Source of the DNA: JALZMG01 sp963844175
GTDB lineage: Bacteria > Actinomycetota > Acidimicrobiia > Acidimicrobiales > Ilumatobacteraceae
Assembly: GCA_963844175.1 (NCBI GenBank)
Contig: CAWJNE010000023.1
Coordinates: 186,001-250,000, forward strand
Reading direction: 5' to 3'
Length of the DNA stretch: 64,000 bases
Below are positions 25,581 through 36,954 of the stretch, one piece after another (position 1 is the stretch's first letter; every line of letters begins with the position of its first letter). The notes under the pieces were generated by a model. That model had not been told where the DNA came from and did no database searches. It worked only from the letters and a program-made list of their open reading frames with translations. A program made the translations under genes and the position numbers.

Positions 25581-26061
25581 GCAGCACCCAGGCCTGGATC
25601 AACCCGCCGGCAACGGCGCCGATCACCGCAGGGACGAGCCAGTACAGCCCGCCGAGCGATCCAGTGATCATGCCGATTCCGGCCAACGTCGTTCCCGCGA
25701 CGAGGGCCAGGATGGGCACTCCCTGGGCCAGCACCCACGAGGACATGGTGCGCTCCGGCGGCAGGTGGAACGGCAGGTTGCGTGGCACGAGTGCGACGCC
25801 GAGCACGACCCCGAAGACGATCAGCTCGACCCCCAGCGCATCGGGTGGCTGACTCGGCACCAGCAGCAGGAGGGCGGTCACGAGCGGGCTGGTCAGCACG
25901 ACGAGCGCGCAGGCGGCGCGCGTCGGCAGATCCCGCTCGGCGAGGATCTCGCGCACGTTGATCGAGATCGCCACGACCAGCAGACCGGCCAGCGCGGCCG
26001 CCGCGCCGGCGGTGGCGATGGCGAAGTCACCCCATTGGGTGGGGTCGTAGTGTGCGCTCAT
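25561..26061 (-). CDS. Small integral membrane protein
   Basis: 166 residues from the ATG at 26059-26061. About four to five hydrophobic segments: FAIATAGAAAALAGLLVVAISI, ACALVVLTSPLVTALLLLV, ALGVELIVFGVVLGVALV, GVPILALVAGTTLAGIGMI and WLVPAVIGAVAGGLIQAWVLL. It is similar in layout to small actinobacterial membrane proteins annotated only as hypothetical. Its start codon is inside the 3' arm of a family C hairpin and overlaps the stop of a 37-residue micro-ORF (ATGA), suggesting translational coupling. Function not recognised. Confidence 0.75.
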   Translation of the reverse strand: MSAHYDPTQWGDFAIATAGAAAALAGLLVVAISINVREILAERDLPTRAACALVVLTSPLVTALLLLVPSQPPDALGVELIVFGVVLGVALVPRNLPFHLPPERTMSSWVLAQGVPILALVAGTTLAGIGMITGSLGGLYWLVPAVIGAVAGGLIQAWVLLIEILR

Positions 26062-26171
26062 TGGTGCACCATCGGCCCGTGCGACGCGCTCGACCCAGCG
26101 ATCTCGGCGGGGCACCAATGAGCGAAAGAACCGTGCTGATGGTTCGCTCGCTCGAAGACTCGCTTGCTCAC
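26058..26171 (-). CDS. Micro-ORF of repeat family C (HWC peptide), copy 3
   Basis: 37 codons, GTG start at 26169-26171, stop overlapping the ATG of the membrane-protein gene. The peptide begins VSKRVFERANHQHGS, then AHWC, and is homologous to the micro-ORFs at 47150-47257, 47254-47361 and 52199-52318. A hairpin is formed by CGCTCATTGGTGC on the 5' side and GGTGCACCAATGAGCG, which contains the downstream start codon, on the 3' side. Whether the peptide is made is unknown; conservation of the reading frame at three loci is the support. Confidence 0.5.
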   Translation of the reverse strand: MSKRVFERANHQHGSFAHWCPAEIAGSSASHGPMVHQ

Positions 26172-26231
26172 AGCGGTGCATTCTGGCAATCCCGGCACCG
26201 TCGCGGTGCGTCCGGTAGCGTGGGTCCGCCG

Positions 26232-26418
26232 ACGAGCCCATCCGGGAGAGCCAGGCAGCTGGCGCCGAAGGAGCAACCAACCCCGGAATCTCTCAGGCCA
26301 CCGGACCGGGTGGGCGAGGCGACGCTGGAAAGCAGTTCGGCCCAGGCCGGGCTCACCGACGGGGAAAGCTCGGCAACGACGCCGGGTGAAGCTCTCAGGT
26401 CCGACGACAGCGCGGGGA
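26232..26418 (+). promoter_or_regulatory. Tandem glycine riboswitch
   Basis: Two aptamers in series. First: CCGGGAGAGCC, GCGCCGAAGGAGCAA, then AATCTCTCAGGCCACCGGACCGG and GCTGGAAAGCAG. Second: CACCGACGGGGAAAGC, then GCCGGGTGAAGCTCTCAGGTCCGACGACAG. These are the conserved landmarks of the actinobacterial gcvT-type glycine RNA. It ends 28 bases before the gcvP ATG and lies on the same strand. In this family glycine binding turns on glycine cleavage genes. Confidence 0.95.
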
Positions 26419-26446
26419 TCAGACCCTCGACCGTCGGAGGAACCGC

Positions 26447-29321
<2,875 letters not shown>

Positions 29322-29329
<8 letters not shown>

Positions 29330-29975
29330 CCCTGGTCGCACCGATCCGTTCGGCGACATGATCTCGATCGTGGCCGGCCCGATCGCCGCCGTGATCCGCT
29401 CCTTCGACCAGCTGCGCAAGAACGCCGAGGAGCTGCGGCGCGGCCTGGAGAACTTCAACACCACGATGGAGAACCTCAACGAGACCGCTGGGCGCGTCAA
29501 CCGGCTGCTCAACGACTTCGAGGAACCGATCCGGTCGATGATCCCGCAGATGACCCGCACGGTGAAGCTGGCCGACGATCTCTCGAAGCGGATCTCCGGT
29601 CCGATGGATCAGGTCATCCCCGGCCTCACCCGGCTGGCGGACACCCTCAACTCCCCGGTGCTCACGGCGTTCCCTCGCGACCTCGGCCAGTTCATGGAGG
29701 TCATCAACGACCTGTCGAGGCGAATGTCGCCACTCGGACAGCTCGCCGAGCAGGCCAGCGGGCTGTTCGGCTTGCGCATCCCCGGCCTGACGCCGCGCCA
29801 GGTGACCACACCTCCCGCCCCGCCCCCGGTCGACGAGGACGAGGACGAGGACCCACCGCCGCCTCCGGCCAAGCGAGCGGCGCCCAAGAAGGCGGCAGCG
29901 AAGAAGACGCCAGCGAAGAAGAAGGCGGCGGCCAAGAAGAAGGCGACCGCCAAGAAGGCGTCCTCGCGCACCTGA
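29322..29975 (+). CDS. Phasin-like helical protein with histone H1-like lysine/alanine tail
   Basis: 217 residues; the ATG overlaps the gcvP end by 8 bases. An amphipathic helical body (about 10-120) contains RSFDQLRKNAEELRRGLENF and NETAGRVNRLLNDFEEPIRSM, coiled-coil-like. A Pro/Asp/Glu linker (about 165-180) precedes a 40-residue tail of KKAAAKK and AKKKA repeats. This arrangement resembles phasins with DNA-binding PAKKA tails such as PhaM, and mycobacterial proteins of similar layout. Binding to a granule or membrane through the helices and to DNA through the tail is an inference. It is convergent with gcvT. Confidence 0.6.
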
Positions 29976-30053
29976 GTCGCCGATCTGGGCGGGTTGCGTT
30001 GCGACGCCCGAGACGGATCCCGCCCGGAAACCGATTCCGCCCGGTTGGTGGCG

Positions 30054-31112
30054 TCAGCGCCGGACGAACGGGGTGGCCACGATCGTGCCGGGGAGGCGGC
30101 TGCCACGAACGTCGACCTCCACCTCGGTGCCGGCGGGCAGGCCCGGCGGCACGAAGGCGAGGGCGATGCCGTGGCCGAGCACGGGCGAGAAGTTGCCGCT
30201 GGTCGTCACGCCGATGACGTCGCCGTCGAGGAGCACGTCGCACTCGGCGCGGGGTGGTCGCCGCCCCTGCGTCGCCACGCCGACCAGTGTCCGGGCCACC
30301 CCGCGCTCCCGCTCCGCCTCGAGCGCGGCGCGGCCACGGAACGTCGGCTTGTCCCAGCCGACGACCCAACCCAGCCCGGCCTGCAGCGGGGTGATCCCCG
30401 GCCCCAGCTCGTGGCCGTGCAGCGGGAGCCCGGCCTCGAGGCGCAACGTGTCACGAGCGCCCAGCCCGGCCGGCGTGACGCCCGCATCGACGACTACGTC
30501 CCAGAGGGCGGCTGCGGCTGCGGCGGGGACGGCGATCTCCACGCCCGCCTCGCCCGTATAGCCGGTTCCCGCCACCAGCAGCGGCGTCGACCTCCAGTCG
30601 ATCGACTCGACGCGGAACCTGCGCACGGCGGCGACGCCCGGCACGACCGCCTCCAACCGCTCGATGGCGGCAGGGCCCTGGACGGCCAGCACCGCCCGCT
30701 CCCCCGTCGTGTCGACGCCGCCGATCGCCGCCCGCACGCGGTCGGTGTTCGAGGCGTTGGGCATCACGTCGAACGATCCGTCCGGGCGCCACCACACGAT
30801 CAGGTCGTCCAGCACGGAGGCGTCGGCGTCGTCGAGCAGGTGGGTGTACTGGGCCCGGCCCGGGGCGATCTTGGCCAGGTCGTTGGTCAGCACCGACTGC
30901 AGGCGGTCGCCGGCGTCGTGGCCGTCGAGGTGCACCGTGCCGAGGTGGGAGACGTCGAACACGACGGCGTCCCGGCGGCAGGCGAGGTGCTCGGCGATGG
31001 TGCCGGTCGGGTACTCGAGCGGCATCTCCCACCCACCGAACGGCACCATGCGGGCGCCGAGGCGGCGGTGGCGCTCGTCGAGGGGAGACCGACGGTCGGC
31101 CGGCGCGCTCAA
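30054..31112 (-). CDS. gcvT: Aminomethyltransferase, glycine cleavage T protein
   Basis: 352 residues from a TTG start at 31110-31112 that overlaps the MerR stop (TTGA); no ATG or GTG fits the homology start. Folate-binding T-protein features: RMVPFGGWEMPLEYPTGTIAEHLACRRDAVVFDVSHLG at the N-terminus, NDLAKIAPGRAQYTHLLDDADASVLDDLIVWW (with the catalytic Asp), GTGYTGEAGVEIAVP, and ARDTLRLEAGLPLHGHEL. It transfers methylene to tetrahydrofolate and releases ammonia. Translationally coupled to merR and away from gcvP, so it is probably not under the riboswitch. Confidence 0.92.
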   Translation of the reverse strand: MSAPADRRSPLDERHRRLGARMVPFGGWEMPLEYPTGTIAEHLACRRDAVVFDVSHLGTVHLDGHDAGDRLQSVLTNDLAKIAPGRAQYTHLLDDADASVLDDLIVWWRPDGSFDVMPNASNTDRVRAAIGGVDTTGERAVLAVQGPAAIERLEAVVPGVAAVRRFRVESIDWRSTPLLVAGTGYTGEAGVEIAVPAAAAAALWDVVVDAGVTPAGLGARDTLRLEAGLPLHGHELGPGITPLQAGLGWVVGWDKPTFRGRAALEAERERGVARTLVGVATQGRRPPRAECDVLLDGDVIGVTTSGNFSPVLGHGIALAFVPPGLPAGTEVEVDVRGSRLPGTIVATPFVRR

Positions 31113-31555
31113 GTGGCCAGCGTCACCGGAGCGTCGTCCAGCTCGCCGAGCGGCAGCAGCTGGGCGTCGATGTCGTCCTTGACGCCGGCCAGCGGCAGCA
31201 CGTTGAGCACGCCCTGGCCCTTGCGCAGGACGTCGACCAGCTCGTCGCCGTCGCACAGCGCCACCTGGTGGCCGCTGATGACGATGTGGGCGGCGGCGAT
31301 GTCCGTGCCGACGTGCTGGCGCAGGTAGCTGAACACCTCGCGCACCGATTCGAGCCGGATGCCGGCGTCGAGCAGCGTCTTGATGACCCGCAGCTCCAGC
31401 AGGTCGCGGTACGAGTACTTCCGCCTGCTGCCGCTGCCGGCGGCTTCGACGAGCGACGGCCGCAGGAGATCCGTGCGCGCCCAGTAGTCCAGCTGGCGGT
31501 ACGTGATGCCGACGACCTTCGCCGCCCTGGTGCCGCTGAATCCGGGTTCTGTCAC
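31109..31555 (-). CDS. MerR-family regulator (Rv1830/ResR-like)
   Basis: 148 residues from the GTG at 31553-31555, selected because AAGGAG is about 9 bases upstream. N-terminal winged helix: AAKVVGITYRQLDYWARTDLLRPSL, then GSRRKYSYRDLLELRVIKTLLDAGI. The C-terminal part (GQGVLNVLPLAGVKDDI) matches the mycobacterial MerR-like protein encoded near gcvB/gcvP (Rv1830), a regulator tied to growth and division. The linkage to gcvT and gcvP here supports that orthology. Three short inverted repeats lie in the leader and may be operators. Confidence 0.85.
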   Translation of the reverse strand: MTEPGFSGTRAAKVVGITYRQLDYWARTDLLRPSLVEAAGSGSRRKYSYRDLLELRVIKTLLDAGIRLESVREVFSYLRQHVGTDIAAAHIVISGHQVALCDGDELVDVLRKGQGVLNVLPLAGVKDDIDAQLLPLGELDDAPVTLAT

Positions 31556-31570
31556 AGGCCCAACTCCTTC

Positions 31571-31612
31571 GTGTGACACGAACGTAGTTACGTCGATGTG
31601 AGGGGACCTCAC
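31571..31612. promoter_or_regulatory. Cluster of three inverted repeats before merR
   Basis: In order: GTGTGACAC (31571-31579), ACGTAGTTACGT (31582-31593, arms ACGTA/TACGT), and GTGAGGGGACCTCAC (31598-31612, arms GTGAGG/CCTCAC with three bases between). They are 16-57 bases upstream of the merR start codon. MerR proteins bind such dyads, so autoregulation is plausible. Confidence 0.5.
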
Positions 31613-31647
31613 GCTAGGCCCACCCCGGTCGGCCGTCAAGGTCCGGA

Positions 31648-32661
31648 TCACGCCAGCTCGTCGAGCGCCGCTCGCATGCTGGCCTCGTCGACGCCGGCAA
31701 CGACCTCGATACCGGCGGGGCCGTCGAGCACAAACGTCGGACCGGCCAGGGCCTTCTTGTCGCGGCCCATCAACTCGACCAGCGTGCCGGGCTCGAGGCC
31801 GGCGGGCAGCGACGTCGGCAGCCCGTAGGTCTGGCCGACGACCCGCCGGTGCTCGTCGACGCGCTCGTCGCCGATCCGCCCGAGCCGGCGGGCCAACGTC
31901 GCGGCGTAGACCAGGCCGATGCCGACGGCCTCGCCGTGGGTCACGGCGTGATCGGTGGCAGTCTCCAGCGCGTGGGCCAGGGTGTGCCCGTAGTTGAGGA
32001 GGGCGCGCCGGTCACCTTCCCGCTCGTCGGCGGCGACGACAGCGGCCTTGATCTCGACGCAGCGGGCGATCCGATCGGTGAGCTCCATCGCCTCGAGGTC
32101 GTCACCGGTCAGGAAGTGGTACTTGGCCATCTCGCCGTCACCCGAACGTCGCTCCCGTGGCGGCAGCGAGGCCAGCGAGTCGAGGTCGCAGATCACGCCG
32201 GACGGCTGCCAGAACGCGCCGACCAGGTTCTTGCCCTCGGGCAGGTTGACGCCGGTCTTGCCGCCGATGGCGGCGTCGACCATCGCCAGCAGCGTCGTCG
32301 CCGCGTAGACGACGGGCACGCCGCGGTGCCACGTGGCGGCGGCGAAACCGGCGACGTCGGTCACCATGCCGCCACCGACGCCGACGACGACGTCGTGGCG
32401 GGTCAGGCCGATGCGGGCGAACGAGCGAGCCAGGAGCTCGACGGTGCGCAGATCCTTGTGCGCCTCGCCGACTCCGATCTCGATGCGCTCGACCGGGATC
32501 GGCAGCGACAGGTCGAACGGCACGGTGGCCTGCGTCACGACGGCAGCCCGGCGCGCCGTCGGCGGCAGTAGCCCCGGGAGCTCGGCGCCGGCCCCGTGCC
32601 CGACGACGACGTCGTAGGCCCGCTCGCCGAGCGGCACGGTGATCCGGCGGAGCTCAGCCAC
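31648..32661 (-). CDS. aroB: 3-dehydroquinate synthase
   Basis: 337 residues, GTG start overlapping the aroK end. NAD-binding GVGGGMVTDVAGFAAATWHRGVP, YAATTLLAMVDAAIGGKTGVNLPEGKNLVGAFWQP (substrate lysines) and the zinc-binding NYGHTLAHALE and THGEAVGIGLVYAA are all present. The enzyme makes 3-dehydroquinate from DAHP, step two of the shikimate pathway. One unusual point is SGDGEMAKYHFL, where most homologues have GxAExIKxGxI; the Glu and Lys are retained. Last gene of the alaS-aroB run. Confidence 0.95.
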   Translation of the reverse strand: MAELRRITVPLGERAYDVVVGHGAGAELPGLLPPTARRAAVVTQATVPFDLSLPIPVERIEIGVGEAHKDLRTVELLARSFARIGLTRHDVVVGVGGGMVTDVAGFAAATWHRGVPVVYAATTLLAMVDAAIGGKTGVNLPEGKNLVGAFWQPSGVICDLDSLASLPPRERRSGDGEMAKYHFLTGDDLEAMELTDRIARCVEIKAAVVAADEREGDRRALLNYGHTLAHALETATDHAVTHGEAVGIGLVYAATLARRLGRIGDERVDEHRRVVGQTYGLPTSLPAGLEPGTLVELMGRDKKALAGPTFVLDGPAGIEVVAGVDEASMRAALDELA

Positions 32662-33178
32662 TGGTCGCTCCCGCGAGAAGTCCGAGGACCTGCTCGACGA
32701 CGTCGGGCGCCGGCACGCCACCGGTCTCGACGGTGGCATCGGCGACCTGGGCGTACCGGTCGGCCCGTTCGGGGAGCAGCCGGCGCAAGGCCGCTTCCGG
32801 GTCATCGCCGAGCAGCGGTCGGTGGTCGCCGACGCGCACGCGGCCGGCCAGCACGGACGTGTCCGCCGTCAACCACACGACGAAGGCGCCGGACCGGTCG
32901 AGCGCGGTCCGGTTCTCGGGCCGCAACACCACGCCGCCGGCGGCAGCGATGACGAGCGGGTCCGCAGTGGCCAGCGCCTCGACGAGCGCCTCGGTCTCCA
33001 GCTGGCGGAAGGTCGATTCGCCGTCGGACTCGAAGATCTCCCGGACCGTACGGCCCGTACGAGCCTCGATCAGCTCGTCGGAGTCGACGAACCGCCGACC
33101 GAGTCGGGCGGCGACCGCCGTGCCGATCGTGGTCTTGCCGACGCCCATCATCCCCACCAGGACGAGATGACGGGTCAC
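32654..33178 (-). CDS. aroK: Shikimate kinase
   Basis: 174 residues, GTG start. Walker A GMMGVGKTTIG (about 9-19), the shikimate-binding DSDELIEARTGRTVREIFESDGESTFRQLE (Asp and Arg), VIAAAGGVVLRPENR (GGG motif) and the lid GDHRPLLGDD with its arginine. It phosphorylates shikimate at O3 with ATP. Start and stop overlap aroC and aroB respectively. Confidence 0.95.
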   Translation of the reverse strand: MTRHLVLVGMMGVGKTTIGTAVAARLGRRFVDSDELIEARTGRTVREIFESDGESTFRQLETEALVEALATADPLVIAAAGGVVLRPENRTALDRSGAFVVWLTADTSVLAGRVRVGDHRPLLGDDPEAALRRLLPERADRYAQVADATVETGGVPAPDVVEQVLGLLAGATSG

Positions 33179-34335
33179 GGCAGCGAGGCGCGGAAGGCGG
33201 CGACGTTGCGCCGCAGCTCGGGCATCGAGTCCCCGCCGAACTTGCGCTGCGCCTCCGCGGCCAGCACCAGGGCGACCATGGTCTCGGCGACGACGCCCAT
33301 CGCCGGGACGGCGGTGACGTCGGTGCGCTCTTTGAACGACACGGTCGCCTCCTTGGTCGCCGTGTCGACGGTCTCGAGCACCGGCACGTTCAGCGTGGCC
33401 AGGGGCTTCATCGCCGCCCGGACGACGAGCAGCTCCCCGGTCGACATCCCGCCCTCGACGCCGCCGGCGAGGCTCGTGTCGCGCCGGTAGGCACCGGCCA
33501 CCTCGTCCCAGCGGATGGCGTCGTGGGCCTCGCTCCCCCGCCGGCCGGCGACGTCGATCCCCTCCCCCAACTCGACGGCCTTGACGGCTTGGATGCTCAT
33601 CACGGCCTGGGCCAGCAGCGCGTCGAGCTTTCGATCCCAGTGCACGTGGCTCCCCAGCCCGACGGGCACCCCCTCGGCGAGCACCTCGACGACCCCGCCG
33701 AGCGAGTCGCCGTCCCCGGCCGCCGCCTTGACCTCCATCACCATCGCCTCGCTGGCGGCAGGGTCGAAGCAGCGGACGGGCGACTCGTCGATCGCGCCCA
33801 GGTCCCGGGCCGTGGGGCGGGCGGCCTCGGAGCGCACGGTGCCCATCTGCACGACGTGCGAGAACACCTCGACACCGAGCTGGCGCAGCAGCAGCTTGGC
33901 CAGCGCGCCGGCGGCGACGCGGGCCGCGGTCTCCCGGGCACTGGCCCGCTCCAACACGTCGCGGGCGTCGGTGAACCCGTACTTCTGCATCCCGGCGAGG
34001 TCGGCGTGGCCCGGGCGCACCTGGGTCAGCGGCGCCTCGGTCACCCCGGGCGCGGCCGCCATCTCGGCGTGCCACTTGTCGCTGCGCGTCCACTCGGTGT
34101 TCTTGATCTCGATGGCCACCGGCGAGCCGAGCGTGCGACCGTGGCGGACGCCGCCGACCAGTGTCAGGTCGTCGACCTCGAAGCGCTGGCGCGGTCCCCG
34201 CCCATAGCCGAGGCGCCGCCGGGCCAGCTCACCCTGGACGTCCTCGACGGTGACGTCGAGCCCGGCCGGGAGTCCCTCCACGATCACGACCAGTGCCGGG
34301 CCGTGCGACTCCCCCGCCGTCAAGTACCGCAGCAC
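33175..34335 (-). CDS. aroC: Chorismate synthase
   Basis: 386 residues, GTG start. Signature motifs: TAGESHGPALVVIVEG at the N-terminus, ARRRLGYGRGPRQRFEVDD, GHADLAGMQKYGFTDARDVLERASARETAARVAAGALAK (family GHADxxGxxKY...RASARET) and the C-terminal RTDVTAVPAMGVVAETMVALVLA. It converts EPSP to chorismate with reduced FMN. It overlaps aroK by 4 bases and is separated from aroE by a 69-base gap. Confidence 0.96.
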   Translation of the reverse strand: MLRYLTAGESHGPALVVIVEGLPAGLDVTVEDVQGELARRRLGYGRGPRQRFEVDDLTLVGGVRHGRTLGSPVAIEIKNTEWTRSDKWHAEMAAAPGVTEAPLTQVRPGHADLAGMQKYGFTDARDVLERASARETAARVAAGALAKLLLRQLGVEVFSHVVQMGTVRSEAARPTARDLGAIDESPVRCFDPAASEAMVMEVKAAAGDGDSLGGVVEVLAEGVPVGLGSHVHWDRKLDALLAQAVMSIQAVKAVELGEGIDVAGRRGSEAHDAIRWDEVAGAYRRDTSLAGGVEGGMSTGELLVVRAAMKPLATLNVPVLETVDTATKEATVSFKERTDVTAVPAMGVVAETMVALVLAAEAQRKFGGDSMPELRRNVAAFRASLP

Positions 34336-34404
34336 GGGCGGACACGCTAGGTCCCAGCGGAGTGTTTCGTGAGGGGGCTTCCCGCACCAGCCACGCGGAA
34401 GCGC

Positions 34405-35226
34405 TCAGGCGCCCGGGATGGCGCGGCGCCGAAGCTCGGCGTCGGCGGCGGCGCGCAGCACCGCCGGGTCGGGTCGGCGGCCGGTCCACAGTTCCTGCTG
34501 CAGCACCGCCTGGTGGACGAGCATCCCCAGCCCGTCGACGGTCCGGCAGCCGGCGGCGTCCGCCGCCCGCAGCAGCGCCGTGCGAACGGGGTGGTACACG
34601 AGGTCGACGACGACCTGCTCCGGTCGCAGCAGGGCCGGGTCGATCGGTACCTGATCGGTGCCCATGCCAACGGACGTGGCGTTGACGACAAGCTCGACGT
34701 CGACCAGTTCGTCGGCTCGGCCGACGCGCCCCACGGCGGCGAGCGCGGCGGCCCTCGCCGCGGCGTCGGCGGTGCGGTTGACGATCAGGAGCTCGGCGAC
34801 CCCGGCCCGGCCCAGGGCGTCGACCAGGCTGCGCGCCGCTCCCCCGGCGCCGACGACGCCGACGCGGCACCCGCTGACGTCGACGCCGGCCGCCGCCAGC
34901 GACGCGACGAACCCGTCGCCGTCGGTGCTGTGCCCGACCAGCCGCGCTCCCTCCAGCGCGACGGTGTTGACGGCGCCGAGGGCCGTCGCCGCCGGTGCCA
35001 ACCGGTCGACCGCCGCGGCGACCTCGGCCTTCAGGGGCGTCGTGACCGATAATCCGGCCAGGCCGAAGGTGCGCATCGCATCGACCGCAGCCGCGCCTGA
35101 TCCGACCGGGACGTCGAAGGCCACGTAGTCCCAGTCCACGCCGGTGGCGGCGAACCCGGCGCGGTGCAGCGCCGGCGACAGGGAGTGGTCGATCGGCGAG
35201 CCGACGACGGCGGCGACGCCTACCAC
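34405..35226 (-). CDS. aroE: Shikimate dehydrogenase
   Basis: 273 residues, GTG start. Substrate site: GSPIDHSLSPALHRAGF and LSVTTPLKAEVAAAVD (catalytic Lys), NTVALEGARLVGHSTDGDGFV. NADP site: GVVGAGGAARSLVDAL. C-terminal DGLGMLVHQAVLQQELWTG matches the DGxxMLVxQ motif. It reduces 3-dehydroshikimate to shikimate. It sits 16 bases after mltG on the same strand. Confidence 0.95.
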   Translation of the reverse strand: MVGVAAVVGSPIDHSLSPALHRAGFAATGVDWDYVAFDVPVGSGAAAVDAMRTFGLAGLSVTTPLKAEVAAAVDRLAPAATALGAVNTVALEGARLVGHSTDGDGFVASLAAAGVDVSGCRVGVVGAGGAARSLVDALGRAGVAELLIVNRTADAAARAAALAAVGRVGRADELVDVELVVNATSVGMGTDQVPIDPALLRPEQVVVDLVYHPVRTALLRAADAAGCRTVDGLGMLVHQAVLQQELWTGRRPDPAVLRAAADAELRRRAIPGA

Positions 35227-35242
35227 CGGCGCTCGCGAGTCT

Positions 35243-36523
35243 TCAGTCCAGGAGGCCGGCGGCGGCAGCGTTGTACACGTTGATCTGGTGCTGCTCGTAG
35301 GTGACGGCGAAGGCGTGGTTGCCCGCTTCGTCGGCGAGCACGTAATAGACGTACTGGCACGTGACGTCGGGCGGGAGGTCGGCGCACAGCGGGTCCCCGA
35401 CGCTGGGGTTCGGCGCCGGGTTGAGGGCGGCGCGGATCGACTCTCGGCCAGGGTTGGCGATCGGCGTCGGCGGCAGGCCCTCGTAGAGGTAGGTGTTGTA
35501 CGGCCCGGGCGTCTCCGCTTGCTGATCGAACGAGATGGCGTCCGGGTCGCCGCCGCTGATCTGCGTGCCGTAGCGGACGGCGGCGTCGATCTGCAGTGGC
35601 ATGCCCATGGCCAGCCGGTTGTAGATCACCCGGGCGATCTTCGGGCGGTCCTCGGCCGTCTTGGCTTCCCGCTCGATCATCGAAGCGATGGTCAAGATCC
35701 CGTACGGCGACTGCATCAACCGCTGGCCCTTGGTGACGATGTCCTCCTGGCCGCCGACCCGCTCCATCTGGCTCAGCATGCGGCTGATCACCTGGGCCTC
35801 GTTCTCGCCGTTCGACACCTGGTAGGTGTCGGGGAAGAGCAGGCCCTCCAGCGTCGTGACGCCGGGCGGGCGGAACGGCACGACCAGCGCCGGGTCGGTC
35901 ATCGCCGACCGGAAGCCGTCAGCCGTCATGGGGACGACCTTCTCGTCGATGCGCTCGGCCATCTGGCCGACGGTGAACCCCTCCGGGAACGTGACCTTGT
36001 TGTACGTCTCGGCCGGTGGCGTGCGCAGCTGGGCCAGGACGTTGCCCATGTGGTCGCTGGTCGGGATCTCGTAGTAGCCCGGGGTGACCTCCAGGCCGCC
36101 GTGGTTGTCGACGTACCACCGGAAGACGCTGGCATCGACGATCAGCTCCCGGGTGGCGAGCCGCTCGCTGATCGTCTCGAGGGTGTCCTCGTCGGTGACG
36201 GTGAAGCTGACCGGATCCCCGGTCTCACCGGACGGGTTGGTCTGCTGGACGTACCACCACCCCACCGCGCCGGCGCCGAGGATCAGCACGATGACCAGCA
36301 CCATCACCGTGTACGCCACCCACTTCGCCGACCTCGTCTGCCACCGCAGCCGCTCGACGGAGCCGGTGGCGTCGACGGCGTCCCACGGATCGGTCTCCCA
36401 GTCCAGCGCCTCCAACGAGTCGAGGGAGTCGAGCGCGTCGATCCCGCGCGGGTCGCCGGGATCGCGGTCGGCACCGACGCGCTGGGCGGCGCGTTCCCGG
36501 CGCAGCTCTTCGGCGATGGTCAT
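35243..36523 (-). CDS. mltG: Endolytic murein transglycosylase
   Basis: 426 residues from the ATG at 36521-36523, which overlaps the ruvX stop. A cytoplasmic acidic N-terminus is followed by one membrane segment (VAYTVMVLVIVLILGAGAVGWWYV, about 70-93) and an extracytoplasmic LysM-like and YceG domain. The catalytic glutamate lies in ILTIASMIEREAK, followed by YNRLAMGMPLQIDAAVRYG and LPPTPIANPGRESIRAALNP, all canonical. MltG cleaves nascent glycan strands and limits their length. The mltG-aroE order is common in actinobacteria. Confidence 0.95.
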   Translation of the reverse strand: MTIAEELRRERAAQRVGADRDPGDPRGIDALDSLDSLEALDWETDPWDAVDATGSVERLRWQTRSAKWVAYTVMVLVIVLILGAGAVGWWYVQQTNPSGETGDPVSFTVTDEDTLETISERLATRELIVDASVFRWYVDNHGGLEVTPGYYEIPTSDHMGNVLAQLRTPPAETYNKVTFPEGFTVGQMAERIDEKVVPMTADGFRSAMTDPALVVPFRPPGVTTLEGLLFPDTYQVSNGENEAQVISRMLSQMERVGGQEDIVTKGQRLMQSPYGILTIASMIEREAKTAEDRPKIARVIYNRLAMGMPLQIDAAVRYGTQISGGDPDAISFDQQAETPGPYNTYLYEGLPPTPIANPGRESIRAALNPAPNPSVGDPLCADLPPDVTCQYVYYVLADEAGNHAFAVTYEQHQINVYNAAAAGLLD

Positions 36524-36954
36524 GGGCGGGCCTCGCGGGCCGAGGCGCGAGCGTCCAGCCACGACTGCAGGATCACCGCGGCGGCGACCTTGTCGACCAC
36601 CTGCCGGCGGGCGCGACCGCGCACCCCGCCGGCGCGCAGGGCGCGCTCGGCGGTCACGGTGGTCAGACGCTCGTCCCAGGTCTCGACCGGCACACCGGCA
36701 ACGCTAGCCAGCACGTCTGCCTCGTTCCGGGCACCTCTCGCCGCCGGGCCGTCGGCTCCGGACATCGAGCGGGGCAGCCCGACGACGATCAGCTCGGCCT
36801 CTTCGTCCCTGGCCAGGGCCGTGATCCGCTCGTGATCCCTGCGCCGTGAGCCCGTCCGCTCCAACACCGTCAGCGGGCTGGCGACGGTCCCCGAGCGGTC
36901 GCTCACGGCGACACCGATCCGCCGCGATCCGAGGTCCAGCCCGAGCGCTCTCAC
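36520..36954 (-). CDS. ruvX: Putative Holliday junction resolvase RuvX/YqgF
   Basis: 144 residues, GTG start overlapping the alaS stop. RNase H-like fold: LGLDLGSRRIGVAVSDRSG (first catalytic Asp), ELIVVGLPRSMSGADGPAA (GLPxxxxG), and WDERLTTVTAERAL with DKVAAAVILQSWLD (later acidic residues). The family is linked to pre-16S rRNA 5' processing and junction resolution. Confidence 0.95.
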   Translation of the reverse strand: MRALGLDLGSRRIGVAVSDRSGTVASPLTVLERTGSRRRDHERITALARDEEAELIVVGLPRSMSGADGPAARGARNEADVLASVAGVPVETWDERLTTVTAERALRAGGVRGRARRQVVDKVAAAVILQSWLDARASAREARP

